Origin: an uncultured Clostridiaceae bacterium
GTDB taxonomy: Bacteria; Bacillota; Clostridia; Lachnospirales; Lachnospiraceae
Reading direction: 5' to 3'
Assembly (NCBI GenBank): GCA_947177415.1
Contig: CAMWUK010000008.1
Coordinates: forward strand, 1 to 63,596
DNA: 63,596 nt
Shown here piece after piece: positions 29,101 through 38,289 of this stretch (within the stretch, counting starts at the first letter, position 1; the number at the start of each line of letters is the position of its first letter). Below the pieces are notes generated by a model, which did not search any database, was not told the origin of the DNA, and worked only from the letters and a program-made list of their open reading frames with translations. The position numbers were made by a program, and so were the translations under genes.

Positions 29101-31413
29101 TTGTTCCAGCAGGAGAAAGAAAGCAATCAATATAAAATTATTGGGTTTTCCACAGGAGAAGGTACTTTTGGAGAGTATAATATACTAGTGTCTGCCAAGG
29201 AAGAAATGGTAGAGGATTTGAAACAGCGGATCAAGAGAAAACTAAACAGCATTTTTGGAAAATGGAGAGAAGAACAACTGGAGGAAGCTGCAAACCATTG
29301 TGTAGATATTGCAAAGGAATTAAATGGCAGCAGTCTTCTAAAGGCACTAAATCCTGAGGATGAGGACATTCGGAACTTTTTGGCATATATTCTAACTACA
29401 GAAATTCATAAGAAACAGGCAAAAGAAAAGAAACCGGAATGTGAAATTATAATAAGCTTGGATTCCTATAAGCATTGGTTTCGGGAGCATGGAGAAGAAG
29501 GTACAGGTAAATTAGATACTTACCCGGATTTTCTACAGTTGACAGTACAAAGAGATGAAATAGAAAAAGACCGTGATATCCGGATTATGGCAAAGCTTAT
29601 AGAATGCAAATTAGCCTTTGAAAAGGAAAAACATCTCCAGAAAGCAAAAGAACAGATTCAAAATGGATATGAAATATTAAAGAAGAAATTTGATGCTGGA
29701 TCTACAATTGCAGGTCGTAAATATTGGTTTGCACAGTTATATCAACTGCTGGTATTTGAACAAATTAACAGGGCAAACAATGAGGATATATTTCTTGAAT
29801 TGTCCAATCATCTTCTTGGCATTTTAAATGGAAATTTCTCTATAGAATGGGAAGGAGAAATTTATACTTTTTGGATTAACCGGGATAGTGACAAAGAAGA
29901 AATAAAGGAATTAGCAGATATTTCTGCGTTGCCAACAAAACAGGTTATCTTTGGGCAGCAGGGAATAAAAGAATTACTTACTGGAAAGACAGAAGGAGAA
30001 ATAACATCTTTTGAACCGGTTTTTGAGGAAGAGGAACTAGAAGATGCCAAAGAGGATTTAGAAAGAGAAGAATTACAGAAAGAAGAATCTGTGATAATGA
30101 GAGAAGAGTTACAAGAAGAGCCATTGGCAACAACTTTCTTGGAAAAGAATGAAGTTTCTCCAAACAATAATTCTGCAGAGATAGCAACCCAAAAGGAGGA
30201 ATACAGCCGAAAAAAAATAGGGTTTGGAAGTAATCAAAAAGTAGAGATTCTTCTAGGAAAATCAAAACTTTCCGGGGAACAAATTACATGGAATTATACC
30301 AATAAAGCCATGGCAAACCGTCACCTTTTAATTACGGGAAAATCTGGGCAGGGAAAAACTTATGCTATCCAGAGTTTCCTAATGGAATTTGCAAAAGAGG
30401 GAATACCAATTATAATTTTTGATTATACAGAAGGCTTTACCAATAAAAAATTAAATGATATTTTTAAGGAACAGCTAAAGGGAAAAATAAAGCAGAATCT
30501 GATTAAGATAAACAAAATGCCAATTAATCCATTTTTACGGCAGGAAATTAATATTCATGAAATTCTGGATGATGAGGTACTGGCAGAAATGTCAGAAGAA
30601 CAAATCCGTCAGCATTCCAGAGAAGATTCTGTGGCAGTTGCCTCACGGATGGCAAGTATCCTCTGTCATGTGTACACCTTTGGCGACCAGCAATATGCTA
30701 CTATATATCAGGCTTGTAAAAGTGGAATTGATGCTTATGAAGATACTATGAATTTTGAACAATTTCGTAGGATATTACAAGAGATGAATACCAAAGAAGC
30801 CAAAACGGTATTAAATAAGTTAACTCCTTTTTTAGACACCAATCTTTTTGATACAAAAGGTACTATGGATTGGAGTAAAATGCTTTACAATGATGGAATG
30901 GTAAATGTTATCCAGCTTACACAGATTCCCAGAGATATGCAGATTGTGGCAACAGAATTTATTTTATGGGATGTGTGGTACTATAGCCTGTTGCATGGAG
31001 AGGAGAGCAAACCATTTATTGTAGTACTTGACGAAGCCCAGAATCTGGACTTTGGAGAAAAGTCTCCTTCTAATAAAATCCTTACCGAAGGTCGTAAGTT
31101 TGGTTGGTCTGGCTGGTTTGCCACCCAATTTTTGAAAGGCCAGCTCAAAGAGGATGAGATTGGAAGACTCCAACAGACCTCCCAACGGATTTACTTCCGT
31201 CCACCGGATAATGAAATCACTTCCATGGCTACCAGTATTGACCAAGACCGCACCCATGTAGCAGAATGGGTGAATAAGCTAAAAAAATTGCAAAAAGGAA
31301 ATTGTATTGTTGCTGGTGACAGCATATTTGGAGAACATGGACAGAAATTGGTGCCATTGCAGATTTCGGTAAACAGTATGGAAGAGAGGGTAGATAGGAA
31401 AAAAATTAGATAA
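26185..31413 (+). CDS. dptH: Phosphorothioation-dependent restriction ATPase, DptH/SspH type
   Basis: A 1742-residue protein, one of the longest in the window. The N-terminal ~1300 residues are of unknown fold; an acidic, low-complexity Glu-rich linker lies near 1275-1330. The C-terminal ~400 residues form a HerA/FtsK-type ATPase with Walker A TGKSGQGKTYA (about 1380-1390), Walker B VVLDEAQNL and a sensor-like FATQFLKGQL segment. Length and this C-terminal motor match DptH, the translocase/effector ATPase of phosphorothioation-dependent restriction. ATG directly follows the dptG stop. The nuclease activity, if any, is not visible by eye. Confidence 0.82.
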   Translation: MEYCKKVIIEKIQEQLDSISGNKLILRIENFEDAKFYLEIYTYCQELCKKRNIDFTAKITLGAWEKLMEKNEGNYEARELERLDVVDKKNRITIYRNEIVNNPKLVLFLGTEYAEDKAGLNELFLLNPGILEHKVKKQYCLMFEKYAEIIRETDGKRLDHFYEELFHYVPKNLLHLSCIVDDLPKDVESFEDLMQLIFSRLYEDWGLPNIEGFFISKVKEKGKIQVLDKANQFIRRSKLRTANEIKKAYQKIDKYKEAHPNLENEWRRRGGFSSFEEFEQSLREYISGKDISGNREKLCQMNFMFINEILDLKITKEKTDTKKDGRVKLYEEPFLMLQQALLQTLEEVEAAEPDKMVMKVESIKLAGIYGDEKEEDTRQREEQYWNCICRYCGGLIPYINEKGYLGKEKNCNLITDTNIFQVENTQKLMEEGILTLLGGNNSLSKVQFQIVAKNKEEELGKKKFEWIFSEKEGWFHTFVELENEFFDNTGEEAYIPFGVLDKLESYGKIQTEEDFYHAFARREIRYQNLVEEFTRKYGQDYPEITKEYEELGKQFFILTDKICQNGFYYVLLEEKILDNFLKTYCNVGEIFAATCADDCLIESYRLFVNAFLLSDNDNCVKKDLEVGQCVIPAYHPATLEKLKEKITFLTLGINELYQQYFENGVLTEKEIEEKICFYNQISYINSSIDLLRGKNGNLICRNMFGGYGIYSEVSLKDTSGNIGRNQRPENLYDENMDKSQFSCITSEAKVIIRYIKDYIRTFPSTTGTLDIGVIHYDDLQPVIAAMHYIAKEKDWQIENINLYIYMPKEKSGGENYLSSWLEQYFDENSSLKFQIFLNYYKEEKELEKKMQNKSLDVVFLNHVLTNQEVSFSELDTKIWQEDIKFPMFFKPLPMYYKSAKREVEISQLQFPASKVHTKVMYKLIKKEKNMEKISPRVVKTTRIQEEKLALIEQLHQAAKWVICQDIGLDKHILFQQEKESNQYKIIGFSTGEGTFGEYNILVSAKEEMVEDLKQRIKRKLNSIFGKWREEQLEEAANHCVDIAKELNGSSLLKALNPEDEDIRNFLAYILTTEIHKKQAKEKKPECEIIISLDSYKHWFREHGEEGTGKLDTYPDFLQLTVQRDEIEKDRDIRIMAKLIECKLAFEKEKHLQKAKEQIQNGYEILKKKFDAGSTIAGRKYWFAQLYQLLVFEQINRANNEDIFLELSNHLLGILNGNFSIEWEGEIYTFWINRDSDKEEIKELADISALPTKQVIFGQQGIKELLTGKTEGEITSFEPVFEEEELEDAKEDLEREELQKEESVIMREELQEEPLATTFLEKNEVSPNNNSAEIATQKEEYSRKKIGFGSNQKVEILLGKSKLSGEQITWNYTNKAMANRHLLITGKSGQGKTYAIQSFLMEFAKEGIPIIIFDYTEGFTNKKLNDIFKEQLKGKIKQNLIKINKMPINPFLRQEINIHEILDDEVLAEMSEEQIRQHSREDSVAVASRMASILCHVYTFGDQQYATIYQACKSGIDAYEDTMNFEQFRRILQEMNTKEAKTVLNKLTPFLDTNLFDTKGTMDWSKMLYNDGMVNVIQLTQIPRDMQIVATEFILWDVWYYSLLHGEESKPFIVVLDEAQNLDFGEKSPSNKILTEGRKFGWSGWFATQFLKGQLKEDEIGRLQQTSQRIYFRPPDNEITSMATSIDQDRTHVAEWVNKLKKLQKGNCIVAGDSIFGEHGQKLVPLQISVNSMEERVDRKKIR

Positions 31414-31486
31414 GAAAATACAATTTCGTATGTTGAAATGTGAACATAAAACCAATATAATAAAAAAAGAAAGGAGGATGTTTGTA

Positions 31487-33181
31487 ATGAAAGAGACCGT
31501 TTCTATTGGAATTCAAGATTTTGAAAAAATTCGCAACAGACATTGCTTTTATATTGATAAGACCAATTTCATAAAAGAATGGTGGGATTCAAAGGATGAT
31601 GTCACTTTAATTACCCGTCCGAGACGTTTTGGCAAGACTCTTAACATGAGTATGCTGGAATGTTTCTTTTCGAACCGCTATGAGAAGAGAGGCGATTTAT
31701 TTGAGGGGCTTTCCGTATGGGAAGATGAAGAATATCGCATGTTACAAGGAACATATCCCGTCATTTCCCTTACCTTTGCCAATGTGAAAGAAACCAACAT
31801 TACAGATGTCAAAAAAAGAATTTCCCAAATGATTGCAGATTTATATACAAAACACCTCTTTTTAGTTAGCAGTGAGCATATAGAAGAAATAGAGAAAGAA
31901 TATATCCATAATGTTGTCCGGTACCAGTCCCAAATGCCGGACGATATCGCAACTATGGCGATTCATAAATTAACAGACTTTTTATCCCGTTATTATAATA
32001 AGAAGGTAATTATACTCTTAGACGAATATGATACACCAATGCAGGAGGCATATATTAACGGATTTTGGGATGAGTTAATACCTTTTATCCGAACTATGTT
32101 TAACACTACTTTTAAGACAAACCCTTATGCGGAACGTGCCATTATGACAGGAATTACCAGAGTAAGTAAAGAATCTATATTTTCGGATTTGAATAATTTA
32201 AAAGTAGTCACTACTACTTCGGATGAATATGCAGATTCTTTTGGCTTTACTGAGGAAGAAGTTTTTGCTGCCCTTGACCGATTCGGTTTTTCTGAGGAAA
32301 AGGAAGACGTAAAACACTGGTATGACGGTTTCACCTTTGGCGATAAAACGGATATTTATAACCCATGGTCCATTATCAATTACCTGGATACTGGAAAATT
32401 TCAGACCTACTGGGCAAATACCAGTTCCAACAGTCTGGTTGGAAAACTAATCAGAGAAGGCAGTCCGGATGTTAAGAAGACCATGGAAGATTTATTGGTG
32501 GGAAAATCAACGATTTCAGAAATAGATGAGCAGATTGTCTTTAACCAGTTGGATCGTAACCAATCTGCTATCTGGAGCCTTTTTCTTGCCAGTGGTTACT
32601 TAAGGGTGGAGAACATAATTTTTAATAAACGAAAGAATAAATATTTCTACGAATTAGTTCTGACAAACAATGAAGTACTCTTTATGTTCCAAAATATGAT
32701 TGATGGCTGGTTTTTGGATTATACAGAAGATTATAATGAATTTATCAAGGCACTTCTGCAAGGAAATAAAAAAGTGATGAATATTTATATGAATAGAGTG
32801 GCACTAAGAACTTTTAGCTTTTTTGATACAGGAAACCATCCTTCTGCTTTTTCAGAACCAGAACGATTCTATCATGGCTTTGTTCTGGGACTTATGGTGG
32901 ATTTGCAAGACCGCTATGTGATTAATTCTAATCGGGAAAGTGGATTCGGACGATATGATGTCTTATTAGAACCACTAAATAATACAGATAATGCAATTAT
33001 ACTGGAATTCAAAGTGCATGATGCTGACGAAGAAGATACACTTGCAGATACGGTAGATGCCGCATTAGCACAGATTGAGGAAAAACAATATGCCCAAGCA
33101 ATCATTGCAAAAGGAATACCAGAAGAACGGATACGAAAATATGGTTTTGCCTTTGAGGGGAAGACTGTGTTGATTGGATAA
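31487..33181 (+). CDS. AAA-ATPase/PD-(D/E)XK protein (DUF1703 family)
   Basis: A 564-residue two-domain protein. The N-terminal 'AAA-ATPase-like' domain has Walker A RPRRFGKTLNM (about 44-54) and Walker B VIILLDEYDTPM (about 175-186). The C-terminal PD-(D/E)XK nuclease-like domain shows GRYDVLLEPLNNTDNAIILE followed by FK, giving the D...ExK pattern. The family is widespread and amplified in gut bacteria, and its role is unknown. The start at 31487 is preferred because AAGGAGG (31471-31477) is correctly spaced; the ATG at 31478 is too close. It lies 73 bases after dptH and may belong to the defence island. Four relatives (three intact, one remnant) lie at 48830-53690 and 55511. Confidence 0.82.
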   Translation: MKETVSIGIQDFEKIRNRHCFYIDKTNFIKEWWDSKDDVTLITRPRRFGKTLNMSMLECFFSNRYEKRGDLFEGLSVWEDEEYRMLQGTYPVISLTFANVKETNITDVKKRISQMIADLYTKHLFLVSSEHIEEIEKEYIHNVVRYQSQMPDDIATMAIHKLTDFLSRYYNKKVIILLDEYDTPMQEAYINGFWDELIPFIRTMFNTTFKTNPYAERAIMTGITRVSKESIFSDLNNLKVVTTTSDEYADSFGFTEEEVFAALDRFGFSEEKEDVKHWYDGFTFGDKTDIYNPWSIINYLDTGKFQTYWANTSSNSLVGKLIREGSPDVKKTMEDLLVGKSTISEIDEQIVFNQLDRNQSAIWSLFLASGYLRVENIIFNKRKNKYFYELVLTNNEVLFMFQNMIDGWFLDYTEDYNEFIKALLQGNKKVMNIYMNRVALRTFSFFDTGNHPSAFSEPERFYHGFVLGLMVDLQDRYVINSNRESGFGRYDVLLEPLNNTDNAIILEFKVHDADEEDTLADTVDAALAQIEEKQYAQAIIAKGIPEERIRKYGFAFEGKTVLIG

Positions 33182-33194
33182 AATAGACAATTAG

Positions 33195-33222
33195 ACAACT
33201 GTTCATGGTTCTAAACAATTAC
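33195..33222. repeat. Palindromic core element G
   Basis: AACTGTTCA (33197-33205) and AACAATT (33214-33220), with TGGTTCTA between; a degenerate bare copy of the family core in the gap between convergent genes. Confidence 0.65.
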
Positions 33223-33240
33223 ACAATTAGAAACATAAGA

Positions 33241-33279
33241 AAAAGGCAGAAGAATCAACAAATAGTTCTTCTGCCTTTT
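33241..33279. terminator. Bidirectional terminator between convergent genes
   Basis: AAAAGGCAGAAGAA (33241-33254) pairs perfectly with TTCTTCTGCCTTTT (33266-33279), with an 11-base loop. The A-tract and T-tract on the two sides allow termination in both directions, for the AAA-ATPase gene and the leftward Thg1-like gene. Confidence 0.9.
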
Positions 33280-33312
33280 GTACTGGTAAACTTACTTCCT
33301 AATCTTTTTATA

Positions 33313-34074
33313 TTATGTGGTAAGAGAAAGTTGGCATATCCACTGTCTGTATTCTTCTCCCAATTTTAAATCATAATCTGTAAACAATTCCCTGCGTTCT
33401 GTTATTACGGTTTCCTTATTCATCGGATTGTATCCTTCTTTACAGACAGTACGGTAATAGACACCAATACCACGTTTCTGCCAATTTGGAAGTGCATTAT
33501 AATTAATTCCATGTTCAAATAACATTTCATTTTTATAAGCAACGGATTTTCCTTCTAATAACATTGTAGCTTCTTCTTTTCCCTTCCCTTCTTTTCTAAG
33601 TGTCCAATAGCAATAAGCATTCAGGGAATTTCTATGTGCATCTTCCTGCCGCCACATAAAATAATCCTGTACCCTTTCTATGTTGGGTAATGGAATAACA
33701 CGGCAATCAAAGGTAGCTTGTTTTCCCAATGCCATAGAAAATGCAGCACTTGCTTCACCTGCTAAAGTTGTATTTATCTTTCTCACTTTTCGCCCAAAGG
33801 TATTGTCCTCCAAATGAAACAATAAAGAGATTTCATCGCTCTCCGTAAAACCATATACAATACGGAAACCACAGTCCATCAAATGCCGGAGAGTTTCTAC
33901 CATATAGTCTCTAAAACAAATGTCAAAGGGAGCTTCAAACTGACAGATTTCTTTTGTTAATCTTGTAAATGATCTTCCATCTAATCTTGCAGCTATATAT
34001 ATATCAGGTAATATGATTTGGTCTAATGACTCTTCATATTTCCTCATTTTTAAGTCAAATTCATTAAATTTCAT
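33313..34074 (-). CDS. Thg1-like 3'-5' RNA polymerase
   Basis: A 253-residue member of the tRNA(His) guanylyltransferase superfamily. The catalytic carboxylates align with eukaryotic Thg1 positions: Asp32 in RLDGRSFTRLT, and Asp80-Glu81 in YGFTESDEISLLF. Downstream segments (INTTLAGEASAAFSMALG, WRQEDAHRNSLNAYCYW) also fit. Bacterial Thg1-like proteins add nucleotides in the 3'-5' direction and repair 5'-truncated tRNAs. Its ATG overlaps the end of the upstream kinase gene by 11 bases, which indicates co-translation and a joint RNA 5'-end repair function. Usual bacterial tRNA(His) maturation does not need this enzyme. Confidence 0.88.
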   Translation of the reverse strand: MKFNEFDLKMRKYEESLDQIILPDIYIAARLDGRSFTRLTKEICQFEAPFDICFRDYMVETLRHLMDCGFRIVYGFTESDEISLLFHLEDNTFGRKVRKINTTLAGEASAAFSMALGKQATFDCRVIPLPNIERVQDYFMWRQEDAHRNSLNAYCYWTLRKEGKGKEEATMLLEGKSVAYKNEMLFEHGINYNALPNWQKRGIGVYYRTVCKEGYNPMNKETVITERRELFTDYDLKLGEEYRQWICQLSLTT

Positions 34075-34525
34075 CGTCCTCTCTCCAATCTTCTACTTTC
34101 ATTTCTGAACCTTCCATGTGTACATAATATAACTTATCAAACCCTTCACTCAAAGTTGGTATTTCCAGCTTTTTTGAAGTGCTTATCACTGCACATCTTG
34201 GAACTTTTGCTTTTCCCATACGTTTTTCGTTTCTTTCAATACACTTTCCAATGCTGGATTCAAAATAATAACCGATTACCTGATAATTATGTGCCTTTGC
34301 CATAGTGATATATCGTGATCTATCTTCTTTAGTGGGATTTGTGTTGTCAATAACTAAATTTTTCCCCTGTTGAATATAATCTTCAATGGCAAGGCGTTCT
34401 TTGTTTCTGGTATTTAAAATATCCAAACTAACATGCTCATAAGTTCCTTGAAGAAAGCTATGATAAAATGTTGTTTTTCCACTGGCTTGTATTCCACTGA
34501 ATATAATCATGGTTAATTGCTTCAT
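34064..34525 (-). CDS. Polynucleotide kinase-like P-loop protein
   Basis: A 153-residue P-loop kinase similar to the 5'-kinase half of T4 polynucleotide kinase. It has Walker A GIQASGKTTF (about 10-19), a DNTNPTKEDR segment (about 65-75) typical of that family, and an arginine-bearing lid (ERNEKRMGKAKVPR). It has no phosphatase domain. Start chosen at 34525 (MKQLTM) because GGGGAGG is properly spaced before it; an ATG 24 bases upstream lacks a site. It would phosphorylate 5'-OH RNA ends, preparing them for the downstream Thg1-like enzyme. RNA as substrate is inferred from the pairing. Confidence 0.75.
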   Translation of the reverse strand: MKQLTMIIFSGIQASGKTTFYHSFLQGTYEHVSLDILNTRNKERLAIEDYIQQGKNLVIDNTNPTKEDRSRYITMAKAHNYQVIGYYFESSIGKCIERNEKRMGKAKVPRCAVISTSKKLEIPTLSEGFDKLYYVHMEGSEMKVEDWREDDEI

Positions 34526-34936
34526 TTGAAAACCTCCCCAATTTATCATTTATGTAGAATGCTATATAACATTATATAATATTCCAAACGAAACAGCAAT
34601 ATTAATAAAATGAGAACTAAAAAATATATATATTATAGATGAATATCACAATACTATTTGGCATAAACACGACTTGAAAGGCAATTTTTTTTAATACATG
34701 TTATGATGATGTTTTTTTGTTAAGAGGTTTGTGGTATAATAATTCTAAAATAAACCTCAATTATTCACATCCTATATTGCAGACCAATGCTATGGCAGCT
34801 AGGTGCCACTTATTATATTACTTATAGAATAGTCCATAAATTTTTTATAAACATAAGGAAGCAGATGAAGTGCTGGGAAAAGAATTGATGAACTTATGCA
34901 CAACAGATAAAGATATCTGGAAGGAGATAGAGTGAT
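34526..34936. other. Divergent intergenic region with extended -10 promoter
   Basis: About 410 AT-rich bases between the leftward kinase gene and the rightward DUF1963-like gene. A good extended -10 element TGGTATAAT (34732-34740) reads right. A C-terminal-like remnant lies at 34840-34935 (separate entry). No RNA gene seen. Confidence 0.5.
34840..34935 (+). pseudogene. Possible 3' remnant of a lost gene
   Basis: An open stretch without its own start codon reads IFYKHKEADEVLGKELMNLC, then TTDKDIWKEIE and a stop one base before the ATG of the next gene (34937). Composition is protein-like, but it is short; it looks like the tail of a deleted gene. Family unknown. Confidence 0.3.
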
Positions 34937-35626
34937 ATGACAATAGAAGAAATCAAAGAAAAATTAGCAAAAAAAGGGATTATCTTTCAAACAGGAGGGA
35001 TCCGCCCTACAAAAGAATTATTGGAAAGCTGGATTGGATGTGTTTGCTGGAAACGTCCAGAAGAGGAAATACCAATTGACCAGAATGGAAAGCCTATGTT
35101 TCCAATTGCAACTCTTTTTCTTAAAGATTTGCCATATATTCCTGATGCATTGCAAGGAATGGAATTAATTACTGTGTTTATGGCGGAAGACATCTATGAT
35201 CATTTGCGGTTTGTGGAAGATTATTTCTGTATTAGGGTTTATGAAAATCTGGATGAATTGGTGGTTTGTGATTGGAAGTCTGAAATTATGAAAGCCTTCC
35301 CGTTAGTACCAAAACTTGTGGAAAATGATTATCCAACTTGGGATGGTGGAGGAATTCCAATGGATATTGAAGATGAAATTTTGCGTTTAGAAGATGAGGA
35401 AGATATTGATTATTATGGGGATATTTGTGAGGAAATATATAGAGAACATAAAATAGGCAGATATCCTGCTTTTTGTCAGCCGGGATACTGGTTTGAAGGC
35501 TACGATTTTGTGTTCCAGATATCATCAGATGAAAAAGCACAATTTAATATTGTGGATAATGGTAAGTTCTATTTCTTTTATCACAAAGAAAAGAAGGATT
35601 GGAAAGTAACCTGTGATTTTTATTAG
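34937..35626 (+). CDS. DUF1963-like protein
   Basis: A 229-residue soluble acidic protein. The pattern GIRPTKELLESWIGCVCWKR, then QNGKPMFPIATLFLKDLPY near the N-terminus and FVFQISSDEKAQFNIVDNGK plus FYFFYHKE at the end fits the YwqG/DUF1963 family, more closely than the gene at 10821 in its C-terminal half. Function is unestablished. GGAGAT lies before the ATG. It is followed by a bare palindrome (35678) and a second orphan gene. Confidence 0.6.
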   Translation: MTIEEIKEKLAKKGIIFQTGGIRPTKELLESWIGCVCWKRPEEEIPIDQNGKPMFPIATLFLKDLPYIPDALQGMELITVFMAEDIYDHLRFVEDYFCIRVYENLDELVVCDWKSEIMKAFPLVPKLVENDYPTWDGGGIPMDIEDEILRLEDEEDIDYYGDICEEIYREHKIGRYPAFCQPGYWFEGYDFVFQISSDEKAQFNIVDNGKFYFFYHKEKKDWKVTCDFY

Positions 35627-35677
35627 GAAAAACGGATTGTATGAAATATGTTCAAAGGAACCCTATATAAAAAATAT

Positions 35678-35705
35678 GTAACTATTCAGAACTATGAACA
35701 GTTAC
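35678..35705. repeat. Palindromic core element H (bare form)
   Basis: GTAACTATTCA (35678-35688), 6-base loop, TGAACAGTTAC (35695-35705): an 11 bp inverted repeat with one G-T-type mismatch, the same 28-base unit as at 17816-17843. Confidence 0.85.
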
Positions 35706-35733
35706 AATAAAAGTACAAAAGGAGAGGATAAGA

Positions 35734-37395
35734 ATGATTTCTGACAAATTGTATGCACTTGCATTTGAATATAAGAAAACAAAATTATGGAACATACTAA
35801 ACGAAAAAGAAGTGTTTGCTGTAAAAATGTCTGATGGCAAGATAGGATACATTAGTATTATGGGACTAATAGGACAACATTGTGCACTTGGATTGTATGT
35901 GGGGGAAGAGGGATTTGACACCTTCCGTATGATGATGGACATAACTGGGTTTATATTGCCGATGGAGGAAGCAAAAGAGATGTTTTTACAACAGAGGTGT
36001 CTGCAATGTGCATTTGAGGGGAAAGATGCATTGGGGGAAGAGGAGATAGAGGAGGTAAGGAAGTATGCCCGCACACATGGAATAAGAATAGCTGGGAAAA
36101 ATGCATATCCACATTTTGTAAAATACCAGCCCAATTGTCTTCCATGGCATCTGCAAACAGAAAAGGAGGAAGAAGAACTTTGCGAAGCACTAGCTGCAGC
36201 CATTGAAATGGCAAAACTTCTAGAGGAAAAAACACCAGAAACATTAGGATTGACAAGATTTACAAATAAAACAAAAGAAGTTCCAATGCTGGAACAACAA
36301 AATGGTGTATATGTGCTGGGAAAAGCAAAGGTTCCAAAAGAAAAACCTAAGGAACTGCCAACACCAAAAGCTTCTAATGACATTGGCATTGCAAAGTTAA
36401 AGAAATTAAAAAAGATGGGAGTGTGGGAATGTGGGATTATTCGATATCCCCAGCCGGTTCAGAACGAACAAGACGAGATTCCAGTCTTCCCGGTAGTTTT
36501 ATTAGCTGTGGAATCCTTTACAAATCATATTCTGTCAATAGAGCCGGTATCTGATTATGAAGACAATCCGGAAAAACTTTTGAATTTGTTCATAGATGCC
36601 TTTCTATCAGAACATATATGTCCAAGCAAAATAAAAGTACGGGATGAACGCACGTATGCATTTGCAAAGGCATTTTGTGACAGACTAAAAATTGCAGTCA
36701 GTATAGAGGAGGAACTTTCTGCTTTGGATGATGTAGAAGATTCATTTTATGAACATATTTACATGAGTGAAATGGAAGAGATGTATGATGAAATGGATAT
36801 GGAGGATCTAATTCAGCAATTGCCGGATCATGAGCCACTGGAAGAGTTGCCTGCTGAGATAATAGAGATGTTTATTTCGCTGATGAAAGAAAGAAATTTA
36901 CCAGAAGAAATGGAAAAGGAAATAGAACAAATCTTTCAGATTGAGAATACGAATAAGTCAAAAGTGGGAAAAACAGCTAAAAAGACAAAAAAGACTGCAG
37001 CGAAACAATCTTATGTAATCAGTGTATCATTAGGAGCCGGCTGCTATCGTCATATACAGATTTCTGGCGGCAGTACACTGTTAGAACTGCATCGGGCAAT
37101 TATGAATGCATTTGAATTTGATGATGATCATCCTCATGCTTTCTTTATGGATAACAAAGTGTGGAGCGAATTCGATTGTTATTATGTAAAGGGAATTGAA
37201 GAATACTACCGGACAACCGATAGATATAACCTAAATCAGGCAGGTTTGTATAAAGGAAAGCAATTTAAGTATGTATTTGATTTTGGAGATGAATGGACTT
37301 TTCAATGTAAGGTACTCCGGGTTGTAGAAGAAAGTACGGACAAACCATTGATAATCAGAAGCAAGGGCGAAGCACCAGATCAGTATGGGTATTAA
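35734..37395 (+). CDS. Protein with DUF6930-like and pRiA4b ORF-3-like domains
   Basis: A 553-residue cytoplasmic protein with three parts: an unrecognised N-terminal ~190 residues, a middle region (about 245-335, VFPVVLLAVESFTNHILSIE followed by DERTYAFAKAFCDRLKI) resembling DUF6930/DUF7309, and a C-terminal pRiA4b ORF-3-like domain (about 430-553: CYRHIQISGGSTLLELHRAI, FKYVFDFGDEWTF). A Lys-rich linker near 405-425 joins them. The last domain normally runs slightly further after GEAPDQY, so the end may be shortened. pRiA4b-like domains occur in mobile-element passenger genes; the function is unknown. Confidence 0.65.
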   Translation: MISDKLYALAFEYKKTKLWNILNEKEVFAVKMSDGKIGYISIMGLIGQHCALGLYVGEEGFDTFRMMMDITGFILPMEEAKEMFLQQRCLQCAFEGKDALGEEEIEEVRKYARTHGIRIAGKNAYPHFVKYQPNCLPWHLQTEKEEEELCEALAAAIEMAKLLEEKTPETLGLTRFTNKTKEVPMLEQQNGVYVLGKAKVPKEKPKELPTPKASNDIGIAKLKKLKKMGVWECGIIRYPQPVQNEQDEIPVFPVVLLAVESFTNHILSIEPVSDYEDNPEKLLNLFIDAFLSEHICPSKIKVRDERTYAFAKAFCDRLKIAVSIEEELSALDDVEDSFYEHIYMSEMEEMYDEMDMEDLIQQLPDHEPLEELPAEIIEMFISLMKERNLPEEMEKEIEQIFQIENTNKSKVGKTAKKTKKTAAKQSYVISVSLGAGCYRHIQISGGSTLLELHRAIMNAFEFDDDHPHAFFMDNKVWSEFDCYYVKGIEEYYRTTDRYNLNQAGLYKGKQFKYVFDFGDEWTFQCKVLRVVEESTDKPLIIRSKGEAPDQYGY

Positions 37396-37407
37396 ATGAA
37401 AGCAGGT

Positions 37408-37445
37408 AAAAGGATTATTGCTATATAGGTGATAGTCCTTTTTTA
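37408..37445 (+). terminator. Intrinsic terminator
   Basis: AAAGGATTAT (37408-37417) pairs with ATAGTCCTTT (37432-37441, one G-T pair) and is followed by T residues. It ends the gene at 35734. Confidence 0.75.
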
Positions 37446-37613
37446 CTATATAGGAAAAATCGTCCTATAAAGTAAAAACGCTCCGCAAGGATGTGTAAAA
37501 AGAAATAAACTACTAAAATTATAAGAAAGGAGTATCCTATTATTTATAAAACCTATACATCTGTTTTTAACTATTATCATAAATAAAAGCCGGTTGCAAA
37601 TGTAAAACAGTAA

Positions 37614-38252
<639 letters not shown>

Positions 38253-38260
38253 AGAAAAAA

Positions 38261-38289
38261 GTGTGCCAAAAAGTGTACTTTTTGACACA
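38261..38289. promoter_or_regulatory. Candidate recombinase crossover site, left
   Basis: TGTGCCAAAAA-GTGTAC-TTTTTTGACACA, a near-palindrome with TGT/ACA ends like the binding sites of small serine recombinases. The asymmetric core GTGTAC is also found, in reverse complement, at 38453-38480; about 23 of 29 aligned positions agree. It might alternatively be the recombinase gene's terminator. Confidence 0.55.

Noticed and set aside
26185-31413. Expected separate nuclease gene for the restriction set
   Set aside because: No recognised nuclease motif found in dptF/G/H by eye, and no extra gene in the operon; the downstream PD-(D/E)XK family protein is not normally part of the system.
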